The notes under the pieces are model-generated. The model was not told the DNA's origin, searched no databases, and worked only from the letters and a program-made list of their open reading frames with translations. Source: CAYYJM01 sp964471755 (lineage in GTDB: Bacteria; Planctomycetota; Planctomycetia; Gemmatales; Gemmataceae). Taken from it: a stretch of DNA of 10,002 nucleotides. The stretch spans positions 1-10,002 of the forward strand of contig CAYYJM010000234.1 in the NCBI GenBank assembly GCA_964471755.1, given 5' to 3'. The position numbers and the translations under genes are program-made. Below, one piece after another: positions 1-7,573 of the stretch; positions within the stretch are counted from its first letter, which is position 1, and the number at the start of each line of letters is the position of its first letter.

Positions 1-27
1 CAGGCGAGCGGAGTAAGCGGCTCTGAT
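1..27. repeat. Fragment of dispersed palindromic repeat
   Basis: The first 19 bases are identical to positions 5220-5238 in the left arm of the large inverted repeat near 5189-5351. The bases that follow (about 19-27, GGCTCTGA and neighbours) match the outer end of the other arm (about 5338-5345). The copy therefore looks like a shortened or rearranged version of the same element, cut by the window edge. It lies just downstream of the glycosyltransferase stop codon, as the larger copy lies just downstream of tam and iscX. A role in transcription termination or as an extragenic palindromic element is an inference. Confidence 0.6.
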
Positions 28-47
28 AGACGCGGGATCTAACCCGA

Positions 48-1049
48 TCACTCCCGGCGTGGCACCAGGCCGCTGTACAGCGGCTGCATCACGACCGGGA
101 TCGCCTCCGGTGGGACGTTGATCGTCTTCTCGACGACGTAGAACGGTCGGCGTTTCACTTCCTCGAACAGTCGGCCGAGATACTCGCCGATGATGCCCAG
201 GCAGAACAGCTGGGCGCTCGACAGAAACAGCAGCACCAGGATCGTCGAGGTCCAGCCCTGGGCGAAACGCGGGTTGTAGCCCAGGACCGTCCAGTCGGCG
301 ACGTACTGCGTGAAGACGAACAGGGCCAGGAACACGGCCAGGACGCCGAGGCCCAGACCCATCAGCGAGATGATCCGCAGCGGCTTGTACGAGAAGTTGA
401 TCAGGCCATCGAGGGCCAGGTTGAGCAGCTTGCGGAAGGTGTACTTCGGCTCGCCCGCCAGCCGGGCGTGCCGCTCGTAGGACAGCCCCGTCTGCCGAAA
501 GCCGATCCATGAGCGCAGGCCGCGGATGAATCGACTCTTTTCGGGGAGCTGATTCAGTGCGTCGAGCGCTCGCCGGTTCATGACGCAGAAGTCGCCCGAG
601 TCGAGCGGAATCGGAATGTGCGACAGCCAGGCCAGCAGGCGGTAGAAGAGGAAGTAGCACGCCCGCTTGAGGACGCCTTCCTTGCGCTGCGTCCGGATGG
701 CGTAGACGACATCGTAGCCCTCCCGGCAGCGGGCGAAGAAGCGGTGCAACTCCTCCGGCGGGTCTTGCAGGTCGGCGTCCATGACGGCGACGAGGTCGCC
801 GCGAGCGAAGTTCAGGCCGGCCGTCACCGCCTGCTGATGGCCGAAGTTCCGCGATAACGACACGACCTTCCAGTGCGAATCCTTCCGGGCGATCTCTTCC
901 AGCAGGGCGAGCGTGTCGTCCTGGCTGCCGTCGTTGACGAGGATGACCTCGTAGTCCTCGTTCCACGTCGCCGCCGCGGCCGAGAGCCGAGTGTACAGGG
1001 CCTTCAGACCCAGGCTCTCGTTGTAGGCCGGGATCACGATCGAAATCAT
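48..1049 (-). CDS. GT2 polyprenyl-phosphate glycosyltransferase (GtrB/ArnC/DPMS-like)
   Basis: A 333-residue membrane-anchored glycosyltransferase of family 2, expected to move a sugar from a nucleotide donor onto undecaprenyl phosphate at the inner face of the cytoplasmic membrane. The N-terminal GT-A domain shows IVIPAYNE (4-11), VNDGS (38-42) for nucleotide binding, the SRNFGHQQA block (66-74) typical of the DPMS/GtrB branch, and the metal-binding DADLQDPPE (91-99). DSGDFCVMNRRAL (150-162) matches the conserved late catalytic region. Two hydrophobic segments follow at about 226-248 and 266-290, the usual two-helix anchor of GtrB-like enzymes. The start ATG overlaps the stop of the upstream membrane protein gene by 4 bases (ATGA), so the two are probably translated together. 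A lipid-linked sugar made here could be the donor for that membrane protein. The sugar cannot be told from sequence. Confidence 0.9.
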   Translation of the reverse strand: MISIVIPAYNESLGLKALYTRLSAAAATWNEDYEVILVNDGSQDDTLALLEEIARKDSHWKVVSLSRNFGHQQAVTAGLNFARGDLVAVMDADLQDPPEELHRFFARCREGYDVVYAIRTQRKEGVLKRACYFLFYRLLAWLSHIPIPLDSGDFCVMNRRALDALNQLPEKSRFIRGLRSWIGFRQTGLSYERHARLAGEPKYTFRKLLNLALDGLINFSYKPLRIISLMGLGLGVLAVFLALFVFTQYVADWTVLGYNPRFAQGWTSTILVLLFLSSAQLFCLGIIGEYLGRLFEEVKRRPFYVVEKTINVPPEAIPVVMQPLYSGLVPRRE

Positions 1050-2653
1050 GGTGCGTCCTTTCGCTCGAAGACGACGGCCCCGCTCGCCCCGGACAGGGTT
1101 CGCCGAACGAACCCCGCCGGCGGATTCTCGGCCCAGGCTGGCCGCCAGAACTCCCGTTCGGACGGCGTCAGCAGCACGAAGCGAGCATGATACCGCTTCA
1201 TGTAGTCGCGGAGCCAGAGATCATCGCTCTGCGGAATCGACAGGGCCGGCGCATCGGTCGCCAGGTTGTAAAGGTACGGAAACTGTCCCACGACGACGGG
1301 TTCGCTCCGACTCAGCTCGCGATCCATGCTGCGGGCCAGGTGCAGATACGCCACGCGCTCCGCCTCCGGCGTCCAGAGCCGCCGGCCGGTCTGGACGCCG
1401 TGCCACGGCACCCAGCCGAGCCAGAAGATCAGGCCGAGAACGACGACGAACCGATTGCCCCAGCGCAGCCCCGGCGGCACGGCATTCCAGCCCTGAACGG
1501 CCCGGACGACGCCGAAGACGAGCAGCAGCGCGAAGAACACGGACAGCAGCGCGAGATAGCGGATCTCCAGCGTCCGCGCTCGTGGCGCGAAGAGGAAGAA
1601 CGCGCAGGCCGCATAGACGAGCCCGGCCAGGATCGGCAGCGTCCACTCCGGCTTCCATTCGTGCCGGAGTCGGACGACGGCGGCAAGGCCAAGGAGTCCG
1701 AGCAGACCCGCCAGCCAGAATTGACTTTCGCTCCAGCCGGCGACCGTCTGCCGGGCCATCAGGGGCAGACAGCCGACGTAGAAGCGCAGGACCGCGACCG
1801 GTTCCCGGCCCAGCAGCGTTCCCAGCGAAGCGGGCACGTCCGTGCTGTGCCAGTAGCGATCGACGCTGTCCTCGAAGGAGCGCGCGTGATAGTCCTGCAA
1901 GCCGTAGTAGGCCGCATCGCTGCGGAGCGGATTGCCCCAGACGCGGTAGGTATGCACCAGCCAGGGCGAGACGGTCACCAGCGCCGCGATGCCGAGGATC
2001 ACGCACCGACCCAGCCCCTTCCACCAGCCGTACCGCCCGAGCAGGTAGACGCCGATCATCGGCACGGCGAGCGTCGCCGACGAGCGCGACAGCCACGCCA
2101 GGCCGAGGAATAGCCCGGCCGGCACCGCGGCCCAGACCGACCCGATCCGCACCAGGCAGACGAGGGCCGCGAGCAGAAGCACCAGGCTCGACAGGTCCGG
2201 CAGATAGGTCAGCGAATCGACCAGGATCGGCGGAAAGCACGCCACCGCAACGCCGGCCAGACCGCGCATCCCGAAACTCGGCACCCAGGGCTGGAGCAGC
2301 AGCACGACCAGGACCACGAGCAGCGCATGGGCGACGACGTTGATCGCGTAGCCGGCCGTGATGACGCTGACACCAGTAAGCCACGAGACGCCGGCGATCA
2401 GCGTCGGGTAGAGCGGATTGGCATTGTGATACGGCATCGGCAGCCGATCTGGCTGGAGGAACACGAGCCAGTGCGCGTCGTTGACGTAGCCCTTGCCGGC
2501 GAGGAGGTTCTCGGCCAGGCGAGCGATGTAGGCGCTGTCATGGCCGAAGCTCGGCGTGGTAAAGTCCGTCGGCAGGGCGAGGCAGCGCAGGACGATGACC
2601 ACACCGAGGACACCGCCGAGCATCCAGGGTCGGAAGGAAGTAGGGGCGGTCAT
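1046..2653 (-). CDS. GT-C fold multi-pass membrane protein, glycosyltransferase 39/PMT-like
   Basis: A 535-residue integral membrane protein with roughly ten or more hydrophobic segments starting at residue 11, and a soluble C-terminal part of about 110 residues. The first extracytoplasmic loop has HDSAYIARLAENLL after the first helix (Asp39), which resembles the acidic motif where PMT/ArnT-type GT-C enzymes hold the catalytic Asp. A further loop motif PYHNANPLYP follows. I infer transfer of a sugar from a polyprenyl-phosphate carrier to a lipid or protein outside the membrane. The coupled GT2 gene downstream (4-base overlap) would make that carrier. The frame stays open far upstream, but I place the start at ATG 2653: the first helix follows directly, the reading before it is hydrophilic and overlaps ribE on the other strand, and GAGGAG lies at 2668-2673, with slightly long spacing (14 bases). 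Acceptor and sugar are unknown. Confidence 0.75.
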   Translation of the reverse strand: MTAPTSFRPWMLGGVLGVVIVLRCLALPTDFTTPSFGHDSAYIARLAENLLAGKGYVNDAHWLVFLQPDRLPMPYHNANPLYPTLIAGVSWLTGVSVITAGYAINVVAHALLVVLVVLLLQPWVPSFGMRGLAGVAVACFPPILVDSLTYLPDLSSLVLLLAALVCLVRIGSVWAAVPAGLFLGLAWLSRSSATLAVPMIGVYLLGRYGWWKGLGRCVILGIAALVTVSPWLVHTYRVWGNPLRSDAAYYGLQDYHARSFEDSVDRYWHSTDVPASLGTLLGREPVAVLRFYVGCLPLMARQTVAGWSESQFWLAGLLGLLGLAAVVRLRHEWKPEWTLPILAGLVYAACAFFLFAPRARTLEIRYLALLSVFFALLLVFGVVRAVQGWNAVPPGLRWGNRFVVVLGLIFWLGWVPWHGVQTGRRLWTPEAERVAYLHLARSMDRELSRSEPVVVGQFPYLYNLATDAPALSIPQSDDLWLRDYMKRYHARFVLLTPSEREFWRPAWAENPPAGFVRRTLSGASGAVVFERKDAP

Positions 2654-2800
2654 GACGACTGCGTGATCTCCTCGCACTGGTGGAGTGTCTGCGCAACTAT
2701 AGATCGCGAAACCCGACTGCGCCGATCGTTTTCCCGCGTCGTTCCCTGGTGCCCCGGCATCGTTTTCGCTATCCTGAACGGATTGGAGGAGCGAGTCTGC
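2654..2800. promoter_or_regulatory. Divergent intergenic region with candidate promoters
   Basis: These 147 bases separate two divergent operons, so each must start transcription here or within the neighbour. On the minus strand TATAGT (2696-2701) looks like a -10 box for the membrane protein operon. On the plus strand TATCCT (2770-2775) could serve ribE. Neither has a convincing -35 box at 16-18 bases, so both are weak candidates. I see no FMN riboswitch fold upstream of ribE: the space is short and lacks the expected conserved RFN helices. Confidence 0.3.
2785..2790 (+). promoter_or_regulatory. Shine-Dalgarno site of ribE
   Basis: GGAGGA lies 10 bases before ATG 2801. It fixes the ribE start inside a frame that is open much further upstream, and the protein from this ATG begins with the family signature MFTGLIE. 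Confidence 0.8.
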
Positions 2801-3418
2801 ATGTTCACCGGATTGATCGAGGCCCTGACACCCGTGCGCGAGCTGCGCCCGGACGGCCCCGGCTGCGAACTGACCCTGGACGCCCCGTCGTTCGCGGGCG
2901 AATTGAGCCTGGGCGAGAGCGTCGCCGTCAATGGCGTCTGCCTCACCGTGGTCGCCCACGATTCGGTGACGATCCGCTTCCAGGTCGGCCCCGAGACGCT
3001 GCGCTGCACGAACCTGGGCGAACTCCAGCCCGGCGACCGGGTCAACCTCGAACGCTCGCTCCGTTTCGGCGACCGACTCGGCGGCCATCTCGTTCAGGGC
3101 CATGTCGATGCCGTCGGTGCCATCGCCCGGATCGAACCGCGCGGCGACTGGATCGACATGGACTTCCGCTGTGAGCCTGCCCTCACGAGCCAGATGGCTC
3201 CGAAGGGCTCAATTGCCGTCGATGGCATCAGCCTGACACTCGTCTCGGTGGTGGCGGACGGCTTTCGCGTGATGCTCATTCCGCACACGCTGGCTCACAC
3301 GACACTCGGTTTCAAGCACGAGGGCGACCCGGTCAACCTGGAGACCGACATGCTCGCCAAGTACGTCCACAGGGCACTGCAAGCGCTGGCCCCCACGGCC
3401 GAGCGAATCACCACATGA
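2801..3418 (+). CDS. ribE: Riboflavin synthase, alpha subunit
   Basis: A 205-residue enzyme that dismutates two 6,7-dimethyl-8-ribityllumazine molecules into riboflavin and a pyrimidinedione, the last step of vitamin B2 synthesis, in the cytosol. The length is close to the 213 residues of the E. coli protein. The N-terminal signature MFTGLIE, the first barrel's GESVAVNGVCLTV (38-50) and GGHLVQGHVD (94-103), and the second barrel's matching KGSIAVDGISLTLV show the two lumazine-binding barrels. The final helix DMLAKYVHRAL is the usual trimer-forming tail. The stop overlaps the rsmA start by 4 bases (ATGA at 3415-3418). In other genomes this gene is called ribE, ribC or ribB. Confidence 0.96.
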   Translation: MFTGLIEALTPVRELRPDGPGCELTLDAPSFAGELSLGESVAVNGVCLTVVAHDSVTIRFQVGPETLRCTNLGELQPGDRVNLERSLRFGDRLGGHLVQGHVDAVGAIARIEPRGDWIDMDFRCEPALTSQMAPKGSIAVDGISLTLVSVVADGFRVMLIPHTLAHTTLGFKHEGDPVNLETDMLAKYVHRALQALAPTAERITT

Positions 3419-4410
3419 CCGACGAACTCCCTGCCGACGAACCGCGACGCTTCCGCCATCCGAGCCAGGGGCAGACGCTGACGTATCTGCGTCACCTGTT
3501 CCAGGAACGCGGCCTGGAAGCCAAGAACAAGCTCGGCCAGAACTTCCTGATCGACCTCAACCTCCTCGACATGATCGCCCGCATCGGCAATCCCGGGCCG
3601 GACGATCTGGTGCTGGAGGTCGGCACCGGCACGGCCAGCCTGACCTCGCGACTGATCGAGCGCGCCGGAGCCGTTCTGAGCGTCGAGATCGATGCCGGCT
3701 TCCACCAACTCGCCAGCGAGACGCTCGATCCGCGCGACAACCTCGTCCTGATGCACGCCGACATCCTGGCCGGCAAGAACGATCTCAACCCGATCGTCCT
3801 CGACGCGATCGCCGAACTGATGGCCCGGACGAACACGAAGTCCATCCGGCTGATCGCCAACCTGCCCTACGCCGTGGCGACACCGGTGATCTCGAATCTG
3901 CTCCTGACCGACCTGCCGATCGACCGCATGGTCGTCATGGTCCAGTGGGAACACGGCGTCAAGCTCTGCGCACCGCCCTCGACGCAGCACTACGGCTCGC
4001 TGAGCGTCCTGGTGCAGAGCCTGGCGTATGTCGAGTTGATTCGGCGGGTCAATCCGCGCGTCTTCTGGCCGCGACCGAAGGTCGATTCGGCCATCGTCAA
4101 GATCGTGCCGCTGGCCCGCAAGCGCGCCCAGGTCGGCGACGTTCTCCGCTTCCGGATCTTTTTGCGTGACCTGTACACGCACCGGCGGAAGAACCTGCGC
4201 GGGGCCCTCGTCGGCATGCCGGGCCGGACGTGGAGCAAGCCGGAGGTGGACGCCCGCCTCGCCGCCCTGGGCATCGCTGGCACCGTCCGGGCCGAGGATC
4301 TCGACCTGAAGCAGCATCTGCTTCTGTGCAATGCCTTCGACGGCGCGGACGCCGAGCAGGGGTTACCGCCGCCACCCGAGGTGATGGGCGAAACGGAGGA
4401 CCAGCCGTGA
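3415..4410 (+). CDS. rsmA: 16S rRNA (adenine-N6)-dimethyltransferase, KsgA/RsmA family
   Basis: A 331-residue SAM-dependent enzyme expected to dimethylate the two adjacent adenines in the 3' terminal loop of 16S rRNA during small-subunit assembly. It shows the family entry motif KNKLGQNFLID (37-47), a SAM loop EVGTGTASLT (68-77), the acceptor-site motif NLPY (149-152), and the late block FWPRPKVDSAIVKIVP. It is about 60 residues longer than E. coli KsgA, with an N-terminal extension of some 25 residues and a longer, Pro/Glu-rich tail. Two positions deviate: the third glycine of the SAM loop is Ala (GTGTA), and the usual QKE block after the NLPY domain reads QWEHG. This style fits planctomycete homologues. 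The gene is coupled to ribE upstream and tam downstream by 4-base overlaps. A functional enzyme is likely but not proven. Confidence 0.9.
   Translation: MTDELPADEPRRFRHPSQGQTLTYLRHLFQERGLEAKNKLGQNFLIDLNLLDMIARIGNPGPDDLVLEVGTGTASLTSRLIERAGAVLSVEIDAGFHQLASETLDPRDNLVLMHADILAGKNDLNPIVLDAIAELMARTNTKSIRLIANLPYAVATPVISNLLLTDLPIDRMVVMVQWEHGVKLCAPPSTQHYGSLSVLVQSLAYVELIRRVNPRVFWPRPKVDSAIVKIVPLARKRAQVGDVLRFRIFLRDLYTHRRKNLRGALVGMPGRTWSKPEVDARLAALGIAGTVRAEDLDLKQHLLLCNAFDGADAEQGLPPPPEVMGETEDQP
4395..4400 (+). promoter_or_regulatory. Shine-Dalgarno site of tam
   Basis: GGAGGA lies inside the last codons of rsmA, six bases before GTG 4407. It decides for this GTG start over the long upstream extension of the open frame. 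Confidence 0.75.
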
Positions 4411-5180
4411 CATCCTGGGATCCGCAGCTCTACCTCCGCTTCGGCGAGAACCGTACCCGGGCCTCGATCGACCTCGTCGCTCGCATTGCCCTCGCGGAAC
4501 CGCGTCGCATCATTGATCTCGGCTGCGGCCCCGGTAACAGCACCGCCATCCTTCGCGGCCGCTGGCCGAACGCCGAGATCACCGGCCAGGACAGCGATCC
4601 GGAGATGCTGACAGCGGCAAGTCAGTCAGACGCCGGTATCCGCTGGATTCAGGGTGATGCCGGCTCGTGGGGCCCGGGCGAGACGTACGACCTCGTCTTC
4701 TCCAACGCGATGATCCACTGGCTGCCGGATCATGCGGCCCTGGTTCCGCGATACTTCCAGGCCGTGGCAGCGGGCGGCGCTCTCGCGGTGCAGGTGCCGC
4801 TCCATACTCAGTCACTGCTGCACCGCGAGGTTCTCGCCATCGCCGATGAGCCGCGCTGGCGTGACGCGACCCGGAACGCCCTGCGGGCGATCGGTCATCA
4901 CGACGCCGAGTTCTACTACGACGTGCTGTGCCGGCTCACCGAACGCATCGATCTGTGGGTGACGGAATACTGTCAGGTGATGGCCGGCCCCGAGGCGATC
5001 CTGGCGTGGATCAAGGGGAGCGGCCTGCGTCCCTTTCTCGCCGCCCTCTCCGGCGATGCGGATCGCCAGCAGTTCGAGGCGGCCTTGCTCGAACGGCTCA
5101 CGGCGTCCTACCCGCGCCAGCCCGATGGCCGGGTGTTGTTTCCGTATCGTCGGCTGTTCTTCATCGCATATCGCCCTTGA
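4407..5180 (+). CDS. tam: Trans-aconitate 2-methyltransferase (Tam-like)
   Basis: A 257-residue class I SAM methyltransferase that resembles E. coli Tam (252 residues) along its whole length. Tam methylates trans-aconitate, a spontaneous by-product that inhibits aconitase. The start SWDPQLYLRF parallels the Tam opening (SDWNPSLYLHF). The SAM loop IIDLGCGPGNST is at 35-46. NAMIHWLPDHAAL, the YYDVL region, and ATYP-like late blocks such as GSGLRPFL are also Tam-type. I use the GTG at 4407 because it matches the family start, follows a good Shine-Dalgarno site, and overlaps the rsmA stop as GTGA. The stop is 8 bases before a large inverted repeat. A related small-molecule methyltransferase activity cannot be excluded. 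Confidence 0.87.
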   Translation: MTSWDPQLYLRFGENRTRASIDLVARIALAEPRRIIDLGCGPGNSTAILRGRWPNAEITGQDSDPEMLTAASQSDAGIRWIQGDAGSWGPGETYDLVFSNAMIHWLPDHAALVPRYFQAVAAGGALAVQVPLHTQSLLHREVLAIADEPRWRDATRNALRAIGHHDAEFYYDVLCRLTERIDLWVTEYCQVMAGPEAILAWIKGSGLRPFLAALSGDADRQQFEAALLERLTASYPRQPDGRVLFPYRRLFFIAYRP

Positions 5181-5188
5181 ATGGCGAA

Positions 5189-5351
5189 CGTTCGTCAGAG
5201 CCGCGCACGCAGCGAGCCGCAGGCGAGCGGAGTAAGCGCACCATGACCCGCACAGCAGGGCGGAGTTATCGCCCCAAAGCCTGTGCGTTCGGGCTTCGGT
5301 GCGCTTACTCCGCTCGCCTGCGGCTCGCTGCGTGCGCGGCTCTGACGAACG
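5189..5351. repeat. 54-base perfect inverted repeat between convergent genes
   Basis: The left arm (5189-5242) is the exact reverse complement of the right arm (5298-5351), with a 55-base centre that holds a smaller hairpin (GGGCG...CGCCC, about 5258-5274). The element starts 8 bases after the tam stop and ends 7 bases before the iscX stop, so it fills the space between two converging genes. A partial copy lies at 1-27, which points to a repeat family in this genome. In RNA it would form a very long GC-rich stem from either strand, so a bidirectional barrier or terminator is plausible, though no T-run follows. It does not look like an insertion sequence because it holds no open frame of size. 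Confidence 0.9.
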
Positions 5352-5358
5352 CTGTGCC

Positions 5359-5574
5359 TCACGCTCCGTACTCTTCCTTCCACATCTCGTACCACGCCAT
5401 CTGGATCGCCTCCAGTTTCTTCTCGTTCGACTCGCTCGCCTTGCCGACGAAGTCCTCCAGGTCGAGGATCCACCTGTGCATGTCGGTGAACCGCACCGTC
5501 AGCGGGTCGAGCGTGTCGTACTTCTCGAACAGCTTCTCGGCCACGTCCTCGTAGTTGTCCCAGGTCAGGCTCAT
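5359..5574 (-). CDS. iscX: IscX (YfhJ) Fe-S assembly adaptor
   Basis: A 71-residue acidic protein close to E. coli IscX (66 residues). The blocks LDPLTVRFTDMHRWILDLED (about 22-41) and SNEKKLEAIQMAW are the family hallmarks. IscX binds the cysteine desulfurase IscS, can bind iron, and modulates the rate of cluster assembly, in the cytosol. It ends the isc operon and its ATG overlaps the hscA stop (ATGA, 5571-5574). In proteobacterial operons a ferredoxin gene (fdx) normally sits between hscA and iscX, and here it is absent. The stop is 7 bases from the large inverted repeat. Confidence 0.93.
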   Translation of the reverse strand: MSLTWDNYEDVAEKLFEKYDTLDPLTVRFTDMHRWILDLEDFVGKASESNEKKLEAIQMAWYEMWKEEYGA

Positions 5575-7393
5575 CGCTTCTCTCCCTGCGGTGTCAGCCG
5601 ATCGGCATCAACTTCCTCGATCTTCCGGTCGCGCAGCGTCGCCTTGACGACGGCGTTCATCAGCCGCTCGGCCAGGGCCGAGGTCGCATGGTTCAGTGCG
5701 TCCAGGGCCTGGTGCAGTTCGTCGGGTTGGTTTCGCCCCATCGCCTCGCGAACCCGACCGGCCGCCGCCTCGATCCGCTCCCGCTCGCCGGGTTGCAGGG
5801 CGGCTCCCTCGGCCTCCAGACCCCTGGCCGTGTGCCGCAGATCGATCTCGGCCTTGTTGCGCAGCTCGATCAATCGCCGGGCCGTGAAGTCCTCGCGGGC
5901 GTGTTCGATGCTGTCCTCGATGAGCTGATCGACCTCCGTCTGAGTCAGGCCGTGGCTCGGCTGCACGGTGATCTTCGCCTCGGTGCCGCTCCGCTGCTCA
6001 CGGGCTGTCACCGTGAGCAGACCGTTGGCGTCGATGCGGAACGTCACGTCGATCTGCGGCAACTGGGCCGGCATCGGCGGCAGACCTGACAGCCGGAACC
6101 GGCCCAGACTCCGGCAATCCTTCACCAGTTCGCGCTCGCCCTGGTAGATGTTGATGTCCACTGACGTCTGGCCGTCACGGGCCGTCGTGTAGCGCTCCGT
6201 CGCCTGACAGGGCACCGTCGTGTTTCGGTGGATCAGCTTGGCCACGGCTCCGCCGAGCGTCTCGATGCCCAGTGACAGCGGCACGACATCGAGCAGAAGC
6301 ATCGTCGGCGACTGGCTCGTCAGGATGTCGGCCTGCACGGCCGCTCCCATCGCGACGACCTCATCGGGGTTCAACTCCGTGTGCGGCTTGCGGCCGAAAA
6401 ACTGTTCGACCCGTGCGCGGACGTACGGGATGCGTGTCGAGCCGCCGACCAGGACGACCTCGTCGATGTCGCCGGGCTTCTTCTCCGCGTCACGCAGGGC
6501 CGATCGACAGCGGTCCAGGGCCCGCGTGATGAGCGGTTCGGCCAGTTTCTCGAACTCGGTTCGCGTGAACGTCCGGCTCTTGCTCAGGCCTCGCGATGGT
6601 AGATCGAGCCGGAACTCGGCCGACTCCTGCGACGATAGCGCGATCTTGACCTTCTCGCCCTGATCACGCAGATACTGAAGCAACTCCGGATCGCGCTGGC
6701 TCAGGTCGAGCCCGAAATCGGTGGCCGCGGCCTGGAATAGGGCCTGGTCGAAATCGTCGCCGCCGAGGTGCGTGTCGCCGTTGGTACTCAGCACCTTGAA
6801 GACTCCGCCATCGATCGACAGGATCGAGCAATCGAAGGTGCCGNNNNNNNNNNATCCAGGCCATAGGCCAGGGCGGCGGCCGTCGGCTCGTTGACGATGC
6901 GCAGCACGTCGAGGCCGGCGATCCGGCCGGCATCGCGCGTCGCCTGACGCTGGCTGTCGTCGAAGTAGGCCGGCACCGTGATGACGGCCTTCGTCGGGTT
7001 GCCGGCCCGGCGGCGGACCTCCTGAAGGATCAGGGCCGACAGTTCCTCCGGCGTGTGTTCCTGGCCGCCGATGCGGACGTGCAGCACCTTCCGGCCGGCC
7101 TCGACCTCGCGCTCGACGACCTGGTACGGGATGAGCGGCAACTCCTGCTGCAGGTCGGCGAGCGTCCGGCCCATGAGCCGCTTGATGCTGAAGACGGTGT
7201 GGTCGGGGTCGGACAGGCAGCGGTCGCGGGCCGCGCTGCCGACCAGAACGCTGCCGTCGTCGTGGAAGCTGATGACACTGGGCACCAGCGCGACACCGTC
7301 CGCGTCACGCACGACGACCGGCCGGCCGTTCTCCAGATAGGCGGCCAGGCTGAAGGTCGTTCCCAGGTCGATGCCGATGATACTCGGAGGCAT
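5571..7393 (-). CDS. hscA: Hsp70-type chaperone HscA (interrupted by an assembly gap)
   Basis: A specialised Hsp70 that, with HscB, uses ATP to release Fe-S clusters from IscU by gripping its LPPVK motif. The N-terminal part (7393 to 6854, 180 residues) has IGIDLGTTFS, the phosphate loop, and NEPTAAALAYGLD. After ten Ns the frame resumes at 6842 with GTFDCSIL and runs 423 residues to the stop, with LGGDDFD, VLVGGSTRIPYV, the linker LLLDVVPLSLGIET, and an HscA-style C-terminal lid (FTARRLIELRNKAEIDLR). The DLGGG block expected between the halves is missing into the gap. About 41 bases would fill it in frame and give near 617 residues, against 616 in E. coli. The apparent frame change is therefore an assembly artefact, not a pseudogene. 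GAAGGA lies just before ATG 7393. Confidence 0.93.
6844..6853. other. Assembly gap (10 N) within hscA
   Basis: Ten Ns replace the codons for the second ATP-binding block of HscA, between AYGLD and GTFD. By comparison with E. coli HscA about 14 residues fit here. The run length is thus a placeholder, not a measured size. Confidence 0.97.
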
Positions 7394-7421
7394 GGTTCCT
7401 TCTCGGTGAAAAAGGCGAGCG

Positions 7422-7437
7422 ACCCCCGTTCGGGGGT
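7422..7437 (-). other. Short hairpin in the hscA leader
   Basis: A six-pair stem (ACCCCC/GGGGGT) with a GAAC loop lies between the tRNA and hscA. On the minus strand a run of five T (7413-7409) follows only after eight further bases, so this is not a standard intrinsic terminator. It may protect the 5' end of the hscA-iscX message after tRNA processing, or attenuate read-through. The role is a guess. Confidence 0.45.
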
Positions 7438-7466
7438 TGATGAATGACCGCGAGAAGAGGAGGAAA

Positions 7467-7539
7467 TGGGCGTTGAGGGATTCGAACCCCCAACCCCCTC
7501 GGTGTAAACGAGGTGCTCTAACCGTTGAGCTAAACGCCC
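7467..7539 (-). tRNA. tRNA-Val (anticodon UAC)
   Basis: A 73-base cloverleaf can be folded by eye. The acceptor stem is GGGCGTT/AACGCCC with discriminator A. The D arm is GCTC/GAGC, with GG in its loop. The anticodon stem CCTCG/CGAGG holds loop TTTACAC, which reads anticodon TAC. The T arm GGGGG/CCCTC has loop TTCGAAT. The CCA end is not encoded. The gene lies in the same orientation as the isc genes, 34 bases after the hscB stop and 73 bases before hscA, so it is probably transcribed with the operon. No integrase or duplicated tRNA end is seen nearby. Confidence 0.96.
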
Positions 7540-7573
7540 TCCGCCCCTATCGTGGCAATCTTCGGCCGGAATG

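Noticed and set aside
1048..2343. Long plus-strand frames of 431 and 308 residues across 1048-2343
   Set aside because: They are antisense to a convincing membrane protein, are rich in Arg, Pro and Ala as expected of GC-rich shadow frames, and match no family.
2327..2800. N-terminal extension of riboflavin synthase
   Set aside because: The extension crosses the divergent gene and has no homology. MFTGLIE at 2801 with a ribosome site is the family start.
2654..2800. FMN riboswitch upstream of ribE
   Set aside because: The 147-base region lacks the conserved RFN blocks that I would expect, and the operon partners are not flavin genes.
3295..4317. 340-residue minus-strand frame opposite rsmA
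   Set aside because: It is a shadow of rsmA in high-GC DNA with no recognisable motif and no ribosome site.
5571..7393. hscA as a frameshifted pseudogene
   Set aside because: The frame change coincides with ten Ns, and the missing residues match the expected DLGGG block. Both halves are otherwise intact.
7422..7437. Intrinsic terminator after the tRNA
   Set aside because: The T-run is eight bases away from a six-pair stem and the element lies just before an operon gene, so strong termination is unlikely.
7467..7539. tRNA as attachment site of an integrated element
   Set aside because: No integrase, no repeated tRNA 3' end, and both sides continue the isc operon.
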